Shown here in pieces: positions 36,310 through 45,217 of a stretch of DNA of 64,000 nucleotides. Numbering within the stretch: position 1 is the first letter of the stretch; each line of letters opens with the position of its first letter. Under the pieces are notes generated by a model. The model was not told where the DNA came from and searched no databases. It saw only the letters and a list, made by a program, of their open reading frames with translations. This stretch comes from Cohaesibacter haloalkalitolerans (GTDB lineage: Bacteria > Pseudomonadota > Alphaproteobacteria > Rhizobiales > Cohaesibacteraceae). The position numbers and the translations under genes are program-made. The DNA lies in contig NZ_QNUM01000007.1 of the NCBI RefSeq assembly GCF_003574655.1, forward strand, positions 186,001 through 250,000. The letters are read 5' to 3'.

Positions 36310-36795
36310 TTGAACAAGTTGACTGAACTGAACGACACCGAACTGCTGGCCGCCATTTCCGCGCATGAGGACAGTCTTCGATTTGACGAATTTTCGATTG
36401 CCATCGCGCACAAGCTTGGCAACCGGCTGGTGCAGCTGGCAGCAGAGCGCTCGTTGCCCATTGCAGTGGACATCACTTGCGCCGGGCACTGTCTGTTCCA
36501 CATGGCAACCGAGGGCGCAACGCCCGACAACGCCGAATGGATTGCCCGCAAGAACCGGGTCGTCAACCGCTTCCACCACAGCTCCCTCTACATGGGGGTA
36601 TCATGCAGGATGTCGGGCCGCAGTCTTGAGGAACGGTATATTCTGCCACCGCATCAGTATGCAGCGCATGGCGGCGCCTTTCCGCTCCGGCTCAAGAGCG
36701 GCGTCGTGATTGGTACCATAACCGTTTCAGGCCTGCCGCAGCTCGATGACCACGCGCTGGTGGTCGAGGTTCTGAGCGAACATCTCGAACAATAG
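36310..36795 (+). CDS. UPF0303/heme-degrading-domain family protein
   Basis: A 161-residue protein of the GlcG/HbpS-like fold. 'AIDVT'-type N-terminal strand ('LPIAVDITCAGHCLFHMATEGATPDNAEWIARKNRVVNRFHHSS') is characteristic of the UPF0303 group. Start TTG 36310 is chosen because GAGGGG lies seven bases upstream and the resulting length matches the family; an in-frame ATG at 36244 would add 22 unconserved residues. The biochemical role is unsettled (heme or small-molecule binding proposed for relatives). It stands between two operons and is convergent with the racemase gene. Confidence 0.8.
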   Translation: MNKLTELNDTELLAAISAHEDSLRFDEFSIAIAHKLGNRLVQLAAERSLPIAVDITCAGHCLFHMATEGATPDNAEWIARKNRVVNRFHHSSLYMGVSCRMSGRSLEERYILPPHQYAAHGGAFPLRLKSGVVIGTITVSGLPQLDDHALVVEVLSEHLEQ

Positions 36796-36822
36796 AGCGA
36801 AAGCGGCTTTGCATACAGAGGT

Positions 36823-37569
36823 TCAGGATCCGGCAAGGGTTGCGGGTGAAAAGCTTGAGAGCATGCCGGTGAAGGGTTTGGTGACGGGGGCAGCATAGGC
36901 CCCCTGCTTGGAGGTGGAAAGCCCGAGCGCAACGAGCCCTTCGGCCTGCTTAACGGCGGCTGCCACGCCATCGATGACCGGCAAGCCGAATTCGGCTCTG
37001 AGGCTGGACGCCAGTTCAGCCATGCCCGCACAGCCAAGGATGATGGCTTCCGTGCGGTCTTCAAGCAGTGAGGTGGCGATTTCGCTGCGCAGCCTGTCCC
37101 GTGCGTTTGAGTTCGGATCTTCCAGCGACAGGACGGAAATGTCCGCCGCCCGCACATTGCAACGCTCGGCGTGGCCATAGCGCCGCACCAGCTCGGTGAT
37201 GGGAATGCGAGATCGCTCCATGGTGGTGATCACCGTGTAGCGTTGGGCGATGAAGGCAGCCGAAGCAAGGGCCGCCTGACAGATGCCGAGCACCGGGATG
37301 TTCGCCAGCGCCCGCGCAGCATCGAGGCCCGTGTCGTCAAAGCAGGCGATGATAGCGGCCTCGGCCCCCTGTTTCTCAGCCCTTGCCAACTCCATCAACA
37401 GCCCGGGCACCGCCAGTGCCTCGTCATAATAGCCCTCGATGGAGACCGGCCCGGTGGAGGCTGTGGCGGCAACGATCTCCGTTGCCGGTTCTGCGACGCC
37501 TCTGGCAGCATCGGCAATGGTCGCGGTCATGGAACTGGTCGTGTTGGGGTTGATCACGCAAATCTTCAT
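36823..37569 (-). CDS. Asp/Glu/hydantoin racemase family protein
   Basis: A 248-residue racemase. The opening 'VINPNTTSSMT' is the signature of the hydantoin racemase branch. Two catalytic cysteines are visible, in 'AAIIACFDDTG' (near 75) and 'AIILGCAGMAEL' (near 181), fitting the two-base mechanism. It is the last gene of the polyamine-type ABC operon, 11 bp after a permease, so its substrate is probably the transported compound or a derivative. Hydantoins, allantoin or amino acids are candidates; no hydantoinase is present here. Start ATG 37569 with AGGAACC upstream. Confidence 0.88.
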   Translation of the reverse strand: MKICVINPNTTSSMTATIADAARGVAEPATEIVAATASTGPVSIEGYYDEALAVPGLLMELARAEKQGAEAAIIACFDDTGLDAARALANIPVLGICQAALASAAFIAQRYTVITTMERSRIPITELVRRYGHAERCNVRAADISVLSLEDPNSNARDRLRSEIATSLLEDRTEAIILGCAGMAELASSLRAEFGLPVIDGVAAAVKQAEGLVALGLSTSKQGAYAAPVTKPFTGMLSSFSPATLAGS

Positions 37570-37580
37570 CGATCCGGTTC

Positions 37581-38399
37581 CTACTTGCGCCTGCGACGGC
37601 GGTTCATGGAGAGAATGAAGCCGATCGACGTGCCGATGATCAGCAGCGAGAACAGGGTCGTCACGGTTCCAAGGGCATAGAGCACGGGCGTGGTTACGTT
37701 GGTGGTCATGCCGAAAATTTCGAGCGGCAGGGTGTTGTAGGTGCCGGAAGTCATCAGCGTACGGGCAAACTCGTCATAGGACAGGGTGAAGCCGAACAGC
37801 CCGACACCGATCAGGCTTGGCGCGATCATCGGCAGCAGCACGTGGACAAAGCTCTGCCAGGCACTGGCGCCCAGATCCCGTGCCGCCTCTTCATAGGAGG
37901 GAGAAAAGCGGTTGAAGACGGCGAACATGATCAACACGCCGAACGGCAGGGTCCAGGTCAGGTGAGCGCCAAAGGCCGAGCTGTACCAGGCGGGCTGAAA
38001 GCCGAACTGCTGGAACAGCACACCGATGCCGAGGGAAATGATGATCGAGGGCACCACAAGGCTGGCAATGGCGAGGTAGAACAGCGCTGTTGCGCCACGG
38101 AACTTGCGGCGGAAGGCAAGCCCGGCCAGAAGCGAGACGACAACGGTGACCACCATCACCATCAGCCCCAGCGTGAAGGAGCGGAAGAAAGATCCGCCGA
38201 AGTCACCCACGGCCTGGGTTTCGAACAGGTTGGCAAACCAGTGCAGCGACACCCCGTTGAGCGGGAAGGTCAGGCCACCGTTCGGCCCCTGAAAGGACAG
38301 GATGAAGACCGCCGACAGGGGCCCGTAAAGGAACAGCACGAACAGGCCAAAGAAGGCTGCCAGAATGTAGAACTCGCGACCGCGTTTTTCGCTTATCAT
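37581..38399 (-). CDS. Polyamine-type ABC transporter permease (PotC/PotI-like), cluster 1
   Basis: A 272-residue permease with six membrane segments, opening 'FYILAAFFGLFVLFLYGPLSAVFILSF'. The EAA loop is 'YEEAARDLGASAWQSFVHVLLPMIAPSLI'. One base separates its start from the upstream permease stop. It belongs to the spermidine/putrescine-type importer family, whose members also carry amino-acid derivatives and other cations. Confidence 0.9.
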   Translation of the reverse strand: MISEKRGREFYILAAFFGLFVLFLYGPLSAVFILSFQGPNGGLTFPLNGVSLHWFANLFETQAVGDFGGSFFRSFTLGLMVMVVTVVVSLLAGLAFRRKFRGATALFYLAIASLVVPSIIISLGIGVLFQQFGFQPAWYSSAFGAHLTWTLPFGVLIMFAVFNRFSPSYEEAARDLGASAWQSFVHVLLPMIAPSLIGVGLFGFTLSYDEFARTLMTSGTYNTLPLEIFGMTTNVTTPVLYALGTVTTLFSLLIIGTSIGFILSMNRRRRRK

Positions 38400-38400
38400 C

Positions 38401-39303
38401 TCAGAGCTCCTTGCGAATGTCGACGATGCGCAGGATACCTGCGACCATGATCAGGACCAGCGTCAGCAGAATGACGGCATTGGCAGCAGCGGCGGGATAT
38501 TGCAGCAGCGACATTTCGTTCTTCATCATCAGCGCCACCGAGGCGCTCTGGCCGCCAGACATCACCTGTACGGTGATGAAATCAGCCATGACGAGGGTCA
38601 CGACAAAAATCGTGCCGATGGCCATGCCGGGCTTGGCCAGTGGAATGATGACATTGGTCAGGATCTGCCAGCCCGAAGCGCCAGCATCCCGCGCCGCTTC
38701 CACCAGCGAGCGGTCGATGCGCATCAGCGTGTTGAAGATCGGCGTCACCATGAACAGGCTGTAAAGGTGGACCATGGCCAGAACCACCGCAAAATCGGAA
38801 TAGAGCAGCCACTCGACCGGCGCAGGCACAATCCCCATGTTGACCAGCGCCGTGTTGACCAGCCCATTGCGCCCGAGCACCGGGATCCATGAAATCATCC
38901 GGATGATGTTGGATGTAAGGAAAGGCACCGTGCAAACAAGGAACATCAGGGTCTGCATGGTGGCCGTTCTGATATGGAACGCCAGAAAATAGGCCACCCA
39001 GAAGCCGATGACCAGCGTGATGGCCCAGACGATGACGGCATATTTCAGGGTGTTGAGATAGGTCTTCCAGGTCACCCAGGAACCAAGCGTTTCGCCATAG
39101 TTGAAGGTCACAAAATCGGGATACATGCTGGCGAAGTCATAATCCCAGAAGCTGACCACCACGATCATCATGATCGGCAGCAGCAGAAAGGCTCCCAGAA
39201 TGATCGCCAGCGGCAGCGCCTGCAGATAGGCAGACACAGAGGCGATCGAAAAGGATCGGGCGGAGAAAAGGGCTTTGGGTGCGTTGGCTTCTGCGTCACT
39301 CAT
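38401..39303 (-). CDS. Polyamine-type ABC transporter permease (PotB/PotH-like), cluster 1
   Basis: A 300-residue permease with six membrane segments ('YLQALPLAIILGAFLLLPIMMIVVVSFWDYD' opens the first). The EAA loop is 'LVEAARDAGASGWQILTNVIIPLAKPGM'. It lies 113 bp after the binding-protein gene; that gap contains a modest CCCGGT/ACCGGG hairpin (39351-39367). Confidence 0.9.
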   Translation of the reverse strand: MSDAEANAPKALFSARSFSIASVSAYLQALPLAIILGAFLLLPIMMIVVVSFWDYDFASMYPDFVTFNYGETLGSWVTWKTYLNTLKYAVIVWAITLVIGFWVAYFLAFHIRTATMQTLMFLVCTVPFLTSNIIRMISWIPVLGRNGLVNTALVNMGIVPAPVEWLLYSDFAVVLAMVHLYSLFMVTPIFNTLMRIDRSLVEAARDAGASGWQILTNVIIPLAKPGMAIGTIFVVTLVMADFITVQVMSGGQSASVALMMKNEMSLLQYPAAAANAVILLTLVLIMVAGILRIVDIRKEL

Positions 39304-39416
39304 CTGTGCCGACTTCCTGTTGCTGCGTCTCGTTCTGTCACCAACCTCCCCCCGGTGCAGGACCGGGAAGAGGCCTATTGGGCCGTTGAGGGATTTTCGG
39401 CCGTCAATTCCGCCGA

Positions 39417-40706
39417 TCAGGACGCAATGAATTCGTTCCAGCGGCGAACCATGTAGCGGTCTTCGTCCATCACGGAGTTCCAGCAGGCAACATGGCCCAT
39501 GCGCTCAAGGAACGAACCGCCATCACGGATGGCTCCGGCCTTCTCCATGATTTTGCCTTCCGGCGAGAGAATGTCGCCCTGTGCGGCCTTGCCTTCGATC
39601 CAGTAGCCCCATTCGTCTTCGGACATATACTGCTTGGCGGTGTCCATGCAGGCGGAATAGTAGCCCTGACGGTTGAGGTAGCCACCAACCCAGCCGGAGG
39701 TGTACCAGTTGATATATTCGTAGGCGGCATCAAGCTGCGCACCGCTGAGGTGAGCGGCAAGACCGAGACCGCCACCCCAGGAACGATAGCCTTCCTTCAG
39801 CGGCTGATATTTGCAGGCGATACCCTTGGAGCGCACGGCAGCCACAGCCGGAGACCACATGGACTGGATGACCACTTCGCCGGATGCCATCAGGTTGACC
39901 GATTCATCGAAGCTCTTCCAGAAGGCTCGGAACTGACCGTCCTGCTTGACCTTGATCATGAAGTCGATGGTCTTGTCGATCTCTGCCTTGGTCATGTTGC
40001 CCTTGTCGGCATATTTGATCTCGCCTGCGGCTTCCATTATCATCGCAGCATCCATGATGCCGATGGACGGGATGTTGAGGATGGAGGTCTTGCCCTTGAA
40101 GGCGGGGTCGAGAATGTCGGCCCATGTGGTGATGTCACGGCCCACGAGGTCCGGGCGGATGCCCAGCGTGTCGGCGTTGTAGATGGTCGGGACCATGGTG
40201 AACCATTCGGTCTCGCCCTTGGCAAAGGTTTTGGCATCCTTGCTTTCAACATAGCCAACGGTGTGCGGTGCGGTGCCCTGTGCGATGACGCTGTCCGGGG
40301 TCAGTTTGCCGTTTTTGAACAGCGGCACGATCTTGTCATAATAGGTCAGCTTCTTGGTATCCATCGGCTGGATGACGCCCGCCGGGAAGACCTTCTTCAG
40401 GATCCAGTATTCGATATCGGCGATATCGTAGGAATTGGGCTGGGTCACGGCGCGCTGGGCGGCTGAGTCGGAATCCAGTGCTGTCATTTCCAGCGTGATG
40501 CCGAGATCTTCCTTACATTTCTGAGCGATGGCGTTGATGTTGGAAACGCCGGTGCCGATCTGGCGAAGCGTGATCGGGTTCTGCGCCCAGATGGTCGGGA
40601 AGCCGGTGATAGCGCCCGAACCGAGGGCTGCACCAGCGGCAGCTGCGCCGGTTTTCAGAAGGCTGCGGCGGCTGATGCCGGATGGTTTGGTGGTCTTCTC
40701 AGACAT
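39417..40706 (-). CDS. Polyamine-type ABC transporter substrate-binding protein (PotD/PotF-like), cluster 1
   Basis: A 429-residue exported binding protein. The N-terminus carries a twin-arginine signal ('ISRRSLLKTGAAAAGAALGSGAI'), so it is likely exported folded. The mature region has the extracellular-solute-binding family 1 layout, e.g. 'DSDSAAQRAVTQPNSYDIADIEYWILKKVFPAGVIQPMD'. It is longer than PotD (about 350 residues). Start ATG 40706 has GGGAG upstream; a longer frame to 40922 is not supported. Confidence 0.9.
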   Translation of the reverse strand: MSEKTTKPSGISRRSLLKTGAAAAGAALGSGAITGFPTIWAQNPITLRQIGTGVSNINAIAQKCKEDLGITLEMTALDSDSAAQRAVTQPNSYDIADIEYWILKKVFPAGVIQPMDTKKLTYYDKIVPLFKNGKLTPDSVIAQGTAPHTVGYVESKDAKTFAKGETEWFTMVPTIYNADTLGIRPDLVGRDITTWADILDPAFKGKTSILNIPSIGIMDAAMIMEAAGEIKYADKGNMTKAEIDKTIDFMIKVKQDGQFRAFWKSFDESVNLMASGEVVIQSMWSPAVAAVRSKGIACKYQPLKEGYRSWGGGLGLAAHLSGAQLDAAYEYINWYTSGWVGGYLNRQGYYSACMDTAKQYMSEDEWGYWIEGKAAQGDILSPEGKIMEKAGAIRDGGSFLERMGHVACWNSVMDEDRYMVRRWNEFIAS

Positions 40707-40743
40707 GGTGTAACTCCCGTTTAGATCCCTGTGAGGTGCTTGT

Positions 40744-41835
40744 TTATGATGCATTGACTTCGCCGAGGACGACTGTGTCAGTTTCCGCCCACGAAAGATG
40801 AACCGCATCACCGGTCCTGACCGGCTTTGCGAAATAGTCTGCGTCCCTGAGGACGATGGTGAAGGTCTCGATTCCGGCGCCCTGCACCGAAAGCTTGACC
40901 GTTGCGCCAAGGTCTTCGACATTGGTCACAAAGCCGGAAAAACCGAAGCCGGGGGTTGCTTCGTCAGCCAGCCGCACATGATCGGTACGGATGGCGATGG
41001 AGGCGGTTTCCACCGCTGCCGCCTTATCTCCAATCCCTATGAAATGGCTGCCGCCCGCCGTTTCCAGCGTGATGCGTTCGCCTTCGCGGGCGGAGATACG
41101 ACCGGAGATCACGTTGTGATTGCCCATGAAGCGGGCGACGAAAGGTGTCGCCGGCTTCTCGAAAATCTGACGTGGGGAGGCGGCCTGTTCGATCCGGCCA
41201 TCATTCATCACCACGATCAGATCGGCCAGCGCCATGGCCTCTTCCTGAGAGTGGGTAACATGGACAAAGGTCATGCCGAGGGATGCCTGCAGGCTTTTCA
41301 GCTCAGCACGCATCTGGATCTTGAGGAAGGGATCGAGCGCCGAGAGCGGCTCGTCCAGCAACAGCGCCTGCGGCTTGGTGATCAGTGCGCGTGCCAGGGC
41401 GACTCGTTGCTGCTGGCCACCGGAAAGCTGCTCGGGCCGCCGATCCGCATAGGCTTCCAGCTGCATGCGCGAGAGCATTTCCAATGCCTCGGCGCGACGT
41501 TTGGCCTTGTCCACACCCTTCATCTTGAGGCTGAAGGCAACATTGTCGACCAGATCGAGATGAGGGAACAGGGCATAGGACTGAAACATCATGGCCGTTC
41601 CGCGTTTGGCCGGAGGCAGATCATTGACCACCTTGTTGGCAAACACGATGTCGCCATCGCTGATGGCCTCGTGCCCGGCAATCATGCGCAGGGTGGTCGA
41701 CTTGCCACAGCCGGAAGGACCGAGCAGGCAGGAATAGGTTCCGGCGGCAATCTTGAGGCTGATCCGGTCAACCGCAACGGTGGAGCCGTACTGTTTGGTC
41801 ACAGACGCAAGTTCGATTTCAGCTGCGTTGCTCAT
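40744..41835 (-). CDS. Polyamine-type ABC transporter ATP-binding protein (PotA-like), cluster 1
   Basis: A 363-residue ATPase. Walker A is 'GPSGCGKST', signature 'LSGGQQQRVALARAL', Walker B 'ALLLDEPLSALD', followed by a TOBE domain (about 280-360). It is the first gene of the operon. Start ATG 41835 is preceded by AAGGGAG; the GTG at 41841 is unlikely. A GntR gene diverges upstream. Confidence 0.93.
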   Translation of the reverse strand: MSNAAEIELASVTKQYGSTVAVDRISLKIAAGTYSCLLGPSGCGKSTTLRMIAGHEAISDGDIVFANKVVNDLPPAKRGTAMMFQSYALFPHLDLVDNVAFSLKMKGVDKAKRRAEALEMLSRMQLEAYADRRPEQLSGGQQQRVALARALITKPQALLLDEPLSALDPFLKIQMRAELKSLQASLGMTFVHVTHSQEEAMALADLIVVMNDGRIEQAASPRQIFEKPATPFVARFMGNHNVISGRISAREGERITLETAGGSHFIGIGDKAAAVETASIAIRTDHVRLADEATPGFGFSGFVTNVEDLGATVKLSVQGAGIETFTIVLRDADYFAKPVRTGDAVHLSWAETDTVVLGEVNAS

Positions 41836-42155
41836 GGCCACTCCCTTTTGTGAACTCCCATAAGAGGTAGCAATTGCCGTGCCAAAATCAGGAAAAAAGT
41901 TAACAGAATGAAATCATTCCATTTTTCGATCCGATGAGGAATTTGGCCAAAATCGTAATTTTGCGTATGCTTAAATTTCGCGCAAGTGAATGCACAAAAA
42001 TAATGCGATTGAATTCTATTTAAACTGAGATCGTATACAATATTATTACCAATTTGCGTTCCATCTTAAATCGCCCTATAACAACCATAGAGCACTCTAT
42101 TGCATGGAGCGCGGATTAGCGGCATAAACGAGAAAACGCAGAACAGAATGTGGCT
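41836..42155. other. Divergent promoter region, AT-rich
   Basis: A 320-bp spacer between the transporter operon and the GntR gene. It is strongly AT-rich from 41870 to 42110. It includes GAATGA-aa-TCATTC (41906-41919), a 14-bp dyad, besides the GTATAC site listed separately. Confidence 0.5.
42030..42041. promoter_or_regulatory. Candidate GntR operator
   Basis: ATCGTATACAAT is a near-palindrome (one mismatched pair) around a GTATAC core, a form common among FadR/FCD-type GntR operators. It lies in the divergent promoter region next to the GntR gene. Confidence 0.4.
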
Positions 42156-42863
42156 ATGAAAAACCTCAAGACTTCCAACCTGCATGCGGATCAGGAGGAC
42201 CGGGCCAAGGTCATTCGCGATTCCTTACGCGACGCGATCGTTGATCGTCGGCTGTCCCCGGGCGCCAAACTGTCCGAGGCAGAAGTCGGTGCGCTTTATG
42301 ATGTCAGCCGCACCGTGGCGCGCTCTGCCTTGCAGATGTTGACTTTCGAAGGGCTGGTGACGAGCGAGCGCAACAAGGGGGCTTTTGTATCCAATCCCTC
42401 GCCGGAGGAAGCCCGCCAGATCTTCACCTCCCGCCGCCTCATCGAAACCGGCATCATTCAGTCGGCAGCCGAGCGGATGACATCAGAGGATTTCGCTGCG
42501 TTCCGGCAGCAGCTCGAAAAGGAAACCCTGCTGAAGGCGAACCGCGGTGCGCAGGCGCGTCGTGAGGAGATCAAGGCGTCCGGCGATTTTCACCTGATGC
42601 TGGCCGATGTGGCTGGCAACCTGATCCTGCGGAAATTCATGGACGAACTGATTGCCCGTTCGTCTCTGGTGATCGCCCTCTATGGCCGCAGCGGCACCTC
42701 CAGCTGTGGCAATGACGATCATTCCGACATTCTGGACGCGTTGGAAGCCGGGGACATCCTGCGCGCCACCGAGCTCACCCTGCACCATATCGATCACATC
42801 GAGGCCGACCTTGATCTGCGGTCCACAGACTCTCTTTCCCTCAAAGAGGCCTTGCTGCGCTAA
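42156..42863 (+). CDS. GntR-family regulator (FadR/FCD subfamily)
   Basis: A 235-residue regulator. The winged helix-turn-helix spans about residues 15-80 ('LRDAIVDRRLSPGAKLSEAEVGALYDVSRTVARSAL'), followed by an all-helical FCD effector domain with candidate metal-binding His residues ('DFHLML', 'HSDILDALEAGD', 'HHIDHIE'). It diverges from ABC cluster 1 and converges on cluster 2 with a 4-bp gap, so it probably regulates cluster 1 and possibly both. ATG 42156 and GTG 42150 are both possible starts; neither has a strong ribosome-binding site. Confidence 0.9.
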   Translation: MKNLKTSNLHADQEDRAKVIRDSLRDAIVDRRLSPGAKLSEAEVGALYDVSRTVARSALQMLTFEGLVTSERNKGAFVSNPSPEEARQIFTSRRLIETGIIQSAAERMTSEDFAAFRQQLEKETLLKANRGAQARREEIKASGDFHLMLADVAGNLILRKFMDELIARSSLVIALYGRSGTSSCGNDDHSDILDALEAGDILRATELTLHHIDHIEADLDLRSTDSLSLKEALLR

Positions 42864-42867
42864 CCCG

Positions 42868-44193
42868 CTAGCGCCTCTGCCAGGAGGGCTCGCCGTCGGG
42901 CCGGATGCTGTCAAAGAAGTCCGAGATCAGATCAGATCCTTCAAGTGGTCGCGATGCTGCACTGAGGGCGACCGCCAGACCGATGGCTGACGACACCGGA
43001 TTGTGCAGATCGGCCCCCTCACCGGCGTTGAGATTCATCACCAGCGTTGGCGACAGAAACAGGCCGATGCGCACCACATCTTCCCAGTCATCGGGCAACA
43101 TGCCCTTGCTCTTGAGATGCCGGAGCCATGGCTTCCAGAAATGCTCGGCCTTGGCCTTCAGCAGTGCCTTTCTAAGGCTTGAGGGCTGCCAGTCCGTGTC
43201 GATAATGAGCTTGCCATCTTCATACCGGACGGAGGCGGCATAGCGCTCCGACACGATGGAGGCACTGTAGAGCCAGAGCGGATGGGCAAAGACATTGTGA
43301 AAGGTCGGCTTGACTTCGGCCAGCAGCGAAGGCACGTCGCTGCCCGCAAAGGCCGGATCGAAGAAACAGAGGCGGTCCTTGTCGCTGCCCCTTTCATACC
43401 AGACATTGGCATTGTGCGCGTCACCATGGGCCACCACGCCACCGGCATCGGCCAACGCTTCGGGCTGATAGCGCTGATGGGCCAGCACGAAAATCTCCTC
43501 AAGGGAGCGCTGATAGGCAAGCCCATTGATAACCGGTCGGGCATGGGCAATCTCTTCCCACGTCAGGGTCAGCCCACCGGGCAGCAGAAAGCGCTTGCCG
43601 ACATAGAAGCGCTTGTAGCGCCCGCCGGGGAAGGCACCAGTTTCAGGATCAATCAGCCGTTCATGAAACAGACGATGGATGGGCTCTGCCCGCGATTGGG
43701 CAGGCGTGATCGGGTGCAGGCTGTTGATGGCCACTGCGAGCAGATGGTCGTTGAGGTCCGCTTCGGCTTCAACCGCCCGCGCTACTGCGACCGGGTCATC
43801 GGCAAAATCCAGCTCATAGAGCAGGTCCGAGAAGCGCGGATCCGAGCGGCGGGCATAGACCAGCACCTGCTCACCGGGCAGGGTCGACATATGCACCGGT
43901 TGATCCACCGGCAGCCCGGCGTGGGCCAGAATGTCAGCGCGGTAATATTCGCCGCGCATCGCCTCTTCTCCCTCTTCCTGATGGAACTTGAAGAAATAGT
44001 CCTTCCCCTCGGAGGAGAAGAAGCCGTTGAGGGAATTGAGGGAATATTTGTCGAGGTTGATCCTGAGGGCCTCGATGGGCAGGGAGAACAGCTCGTTGAG
44101 CAGCGTCGTGAGCTGGCCCTCTGCCGCCTTGATGTCATCAAGCGCCAGAGCACGGATCATGGCTGTGCGGGAAGCGGAAGAAGAGGCGGTCAT
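42868..44193 (-). CDS. Aminoglycoside-phosphotransferase-fold small-molecule kinase
   Basis: A 441-residue kinase of the APH/choline-kinase fold. The catalytic loop 'VVAHGDAHNANVWY' matches HxDxxxxN, and the metal-binding Asp follows in 'CFFDPAFAG'. The N-terminal lobe has 'DYFFKFHQEEGEEAMRGEYY', with a likely ATP-binding Lys. It is the last gene of ABC cluster 2, seven bases after the zinc dehydrogenase, so it probably phosphorylates the imported compound or an intermediate rather than an antibiotic. Start ATG 44193; longer frame to 44286 is unsupported. Confidence 0.8.
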   Translation of the reverse strand: MTASSSASRTAMIRALALDDIKAAEGQLTTLLNELFSLPIEALRINLDKYSLNSLNGFFSSEGKDYFFKFHQEEGEEAMRGEYYRADILAHAGLPVDQPVHMSTLPGEQVLVYARRSDPRFSDLLYELDFADDPVAVARAVEAEADLNDHLLAVAINSLHPITPAQSRAEPIHRLFHERLIDPETGAFPGGRYKRFYVGKRFLLPGGLTLTWEEIAHARPVINGLAYQRSLEEIFVLAHQRYQPEALADAGGVVAHGDAHNANVWYERGSDKDRLCFFDPAFAGSDVPSLLAEVKPTFHNVFAHPLWLYSASIVSERYAASVRYEDGKLIIDTDWQPSSLRKALLKAKAEHFWKPWLRHLKSKGMLPDDWEDVVRIGLFLSPTLVMNLNAGEGADLHNPVSSAIGLAVALSAASRPLEGSDLISDFFDSIRPDGEPSWQRR

Positions 44194-44200
44194 GGTCAAG

Positions 44201-45202
44201 TCATTGCTCCTGACAGCGGATAAGGGTCTTGAGGCCAGAGACCTCACCGGCCAGATTGCGTTCATAGGCGGCAGGCACCTCATCAAGCGACACGATGGCC
44301 GCGATGGCCTGATCGAGCACCGGCATCAAGGCGGGCAGCATGGCGGCGATGCTACTGAGCTCGCTGTCGCCAAAGCAATGGACGCCGACCAGCGCGATTT
44401 CCTTTTCCACCAGCGTCACCGGGTTGACCGACAGATCGCCATGGCCGATGCCGACCATCGCCAGCGCACCGCCGGGGGCGAGTTTGCCAACGAGGCTGGC
44501 GATCACCTGGGGAGCACCGGTGGCATCGACACCATAGCGCGGCGGCTCGCTGCCCCAGTCGCCATCCAGTGCCAGAATGCGAGCCCCTGTCATGGCAGCC
44601 ACGCCTTCGGTGCGGGCGCTGTTGCGGTCCACCACAATCAGCGGATGGCCCTTCTGGGCGGCCAACAAAGCCACAAGGCCTCCGATCGGGCCACAGCCGG
44701 TGACCACGATCTCGGCCCCGTCCGGTGCCCTCAGCTTGTTGAGCACATGCAACGCCACTGCCAGCGGCTCAGCCAGTGCCAGATGCTCGTCCGGTACGCC
44801 ATCGGGCGCCTTGAGCACGTTGCGGGCCGGGATAGTGACCGCTTCGGCGAAGCCGCCATCAATCACCTCGCCGAGAAAGCCGAGGTTTTCGCAGACCTGC
44901 CCAAGGCCATCGCGGCAATTGCGACAGGTGCCGCAGATGTGGCGGCTATCGACAATCACCCTGTCACCAACGGCAACATGGCTGACGCCTGCGCCAATGG
45001 CGGTGATGGTGCCGGCAAATTCGTGCCCGGCCACCGACGGGGCACGAGTGATCCACTCCCCGGTGCGGAAATTATGCAGGTCAGAGCCACAGATGCCTGC
45101 AAAGCTGACCTTGAGGGTCACTTCGCCAGCGTTTGGCGAAGCGGGAAGCGCAATATCCTCTACCCGCAAATCCTTGACGCCATAGAGTCGTACCGACTTC
45201 AT
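44201..45202 (-). CDS. Zinc-dependent alcohol dehydrogenase (HpsP/HpsO-like candidate)
   Basis: A 333-residue medium-chain dehydrogenase. The catalytic zinc region is 'GICGSDLHNFRTGEW...GHEFAG' (about 37-65), the structural zinc cysteines are in 'CGTCRNCRDGLGQVC' (about 90-104), and the NAD-binding glycine motif is 'VTGCGPIGGLVALL' near 167. It follows the HisD-like gene by 15 bp. In dihydroxypropanesulfonate clusters a comparable dehydrogenase epimerises the substrate through its 2-keto form; that role here is inference. Start ATG 45202 after AAAGGGCG. Confidence 0.87.
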   Translation of the reverse strand: MKSVRLYGVKDLRVEDIALPASPNAGEVTLKVSFAGICGSDLHNFRTGEWITRAPSVAGHEFAGTITAIGAGVSHVAVGDRVIVDSRHICGTCRNCRDGLGQVCENLGFLGEVIDGGFAEAVTIPARNVLKAPDGVPDEHLALAEPLAVALHVLNKLRAPDGAEIVVTGCGPIGGLVALLAAQKGHPLIVVDRNSARTEGVAAMTGARILALDGDWGSEPPRYGVDATGAPQVIASLVGKLAPGGALAMVGIGHGDLSVNPVTLVEKEIALVGVHCFGDSELSSIAAMLPALMPVLDQAIAAIVSLDEVPAAYERNLAGEVSGLKTLIRCQEQ

Positions 45203-45217
45203 CGCTTCGCCCTTTCT

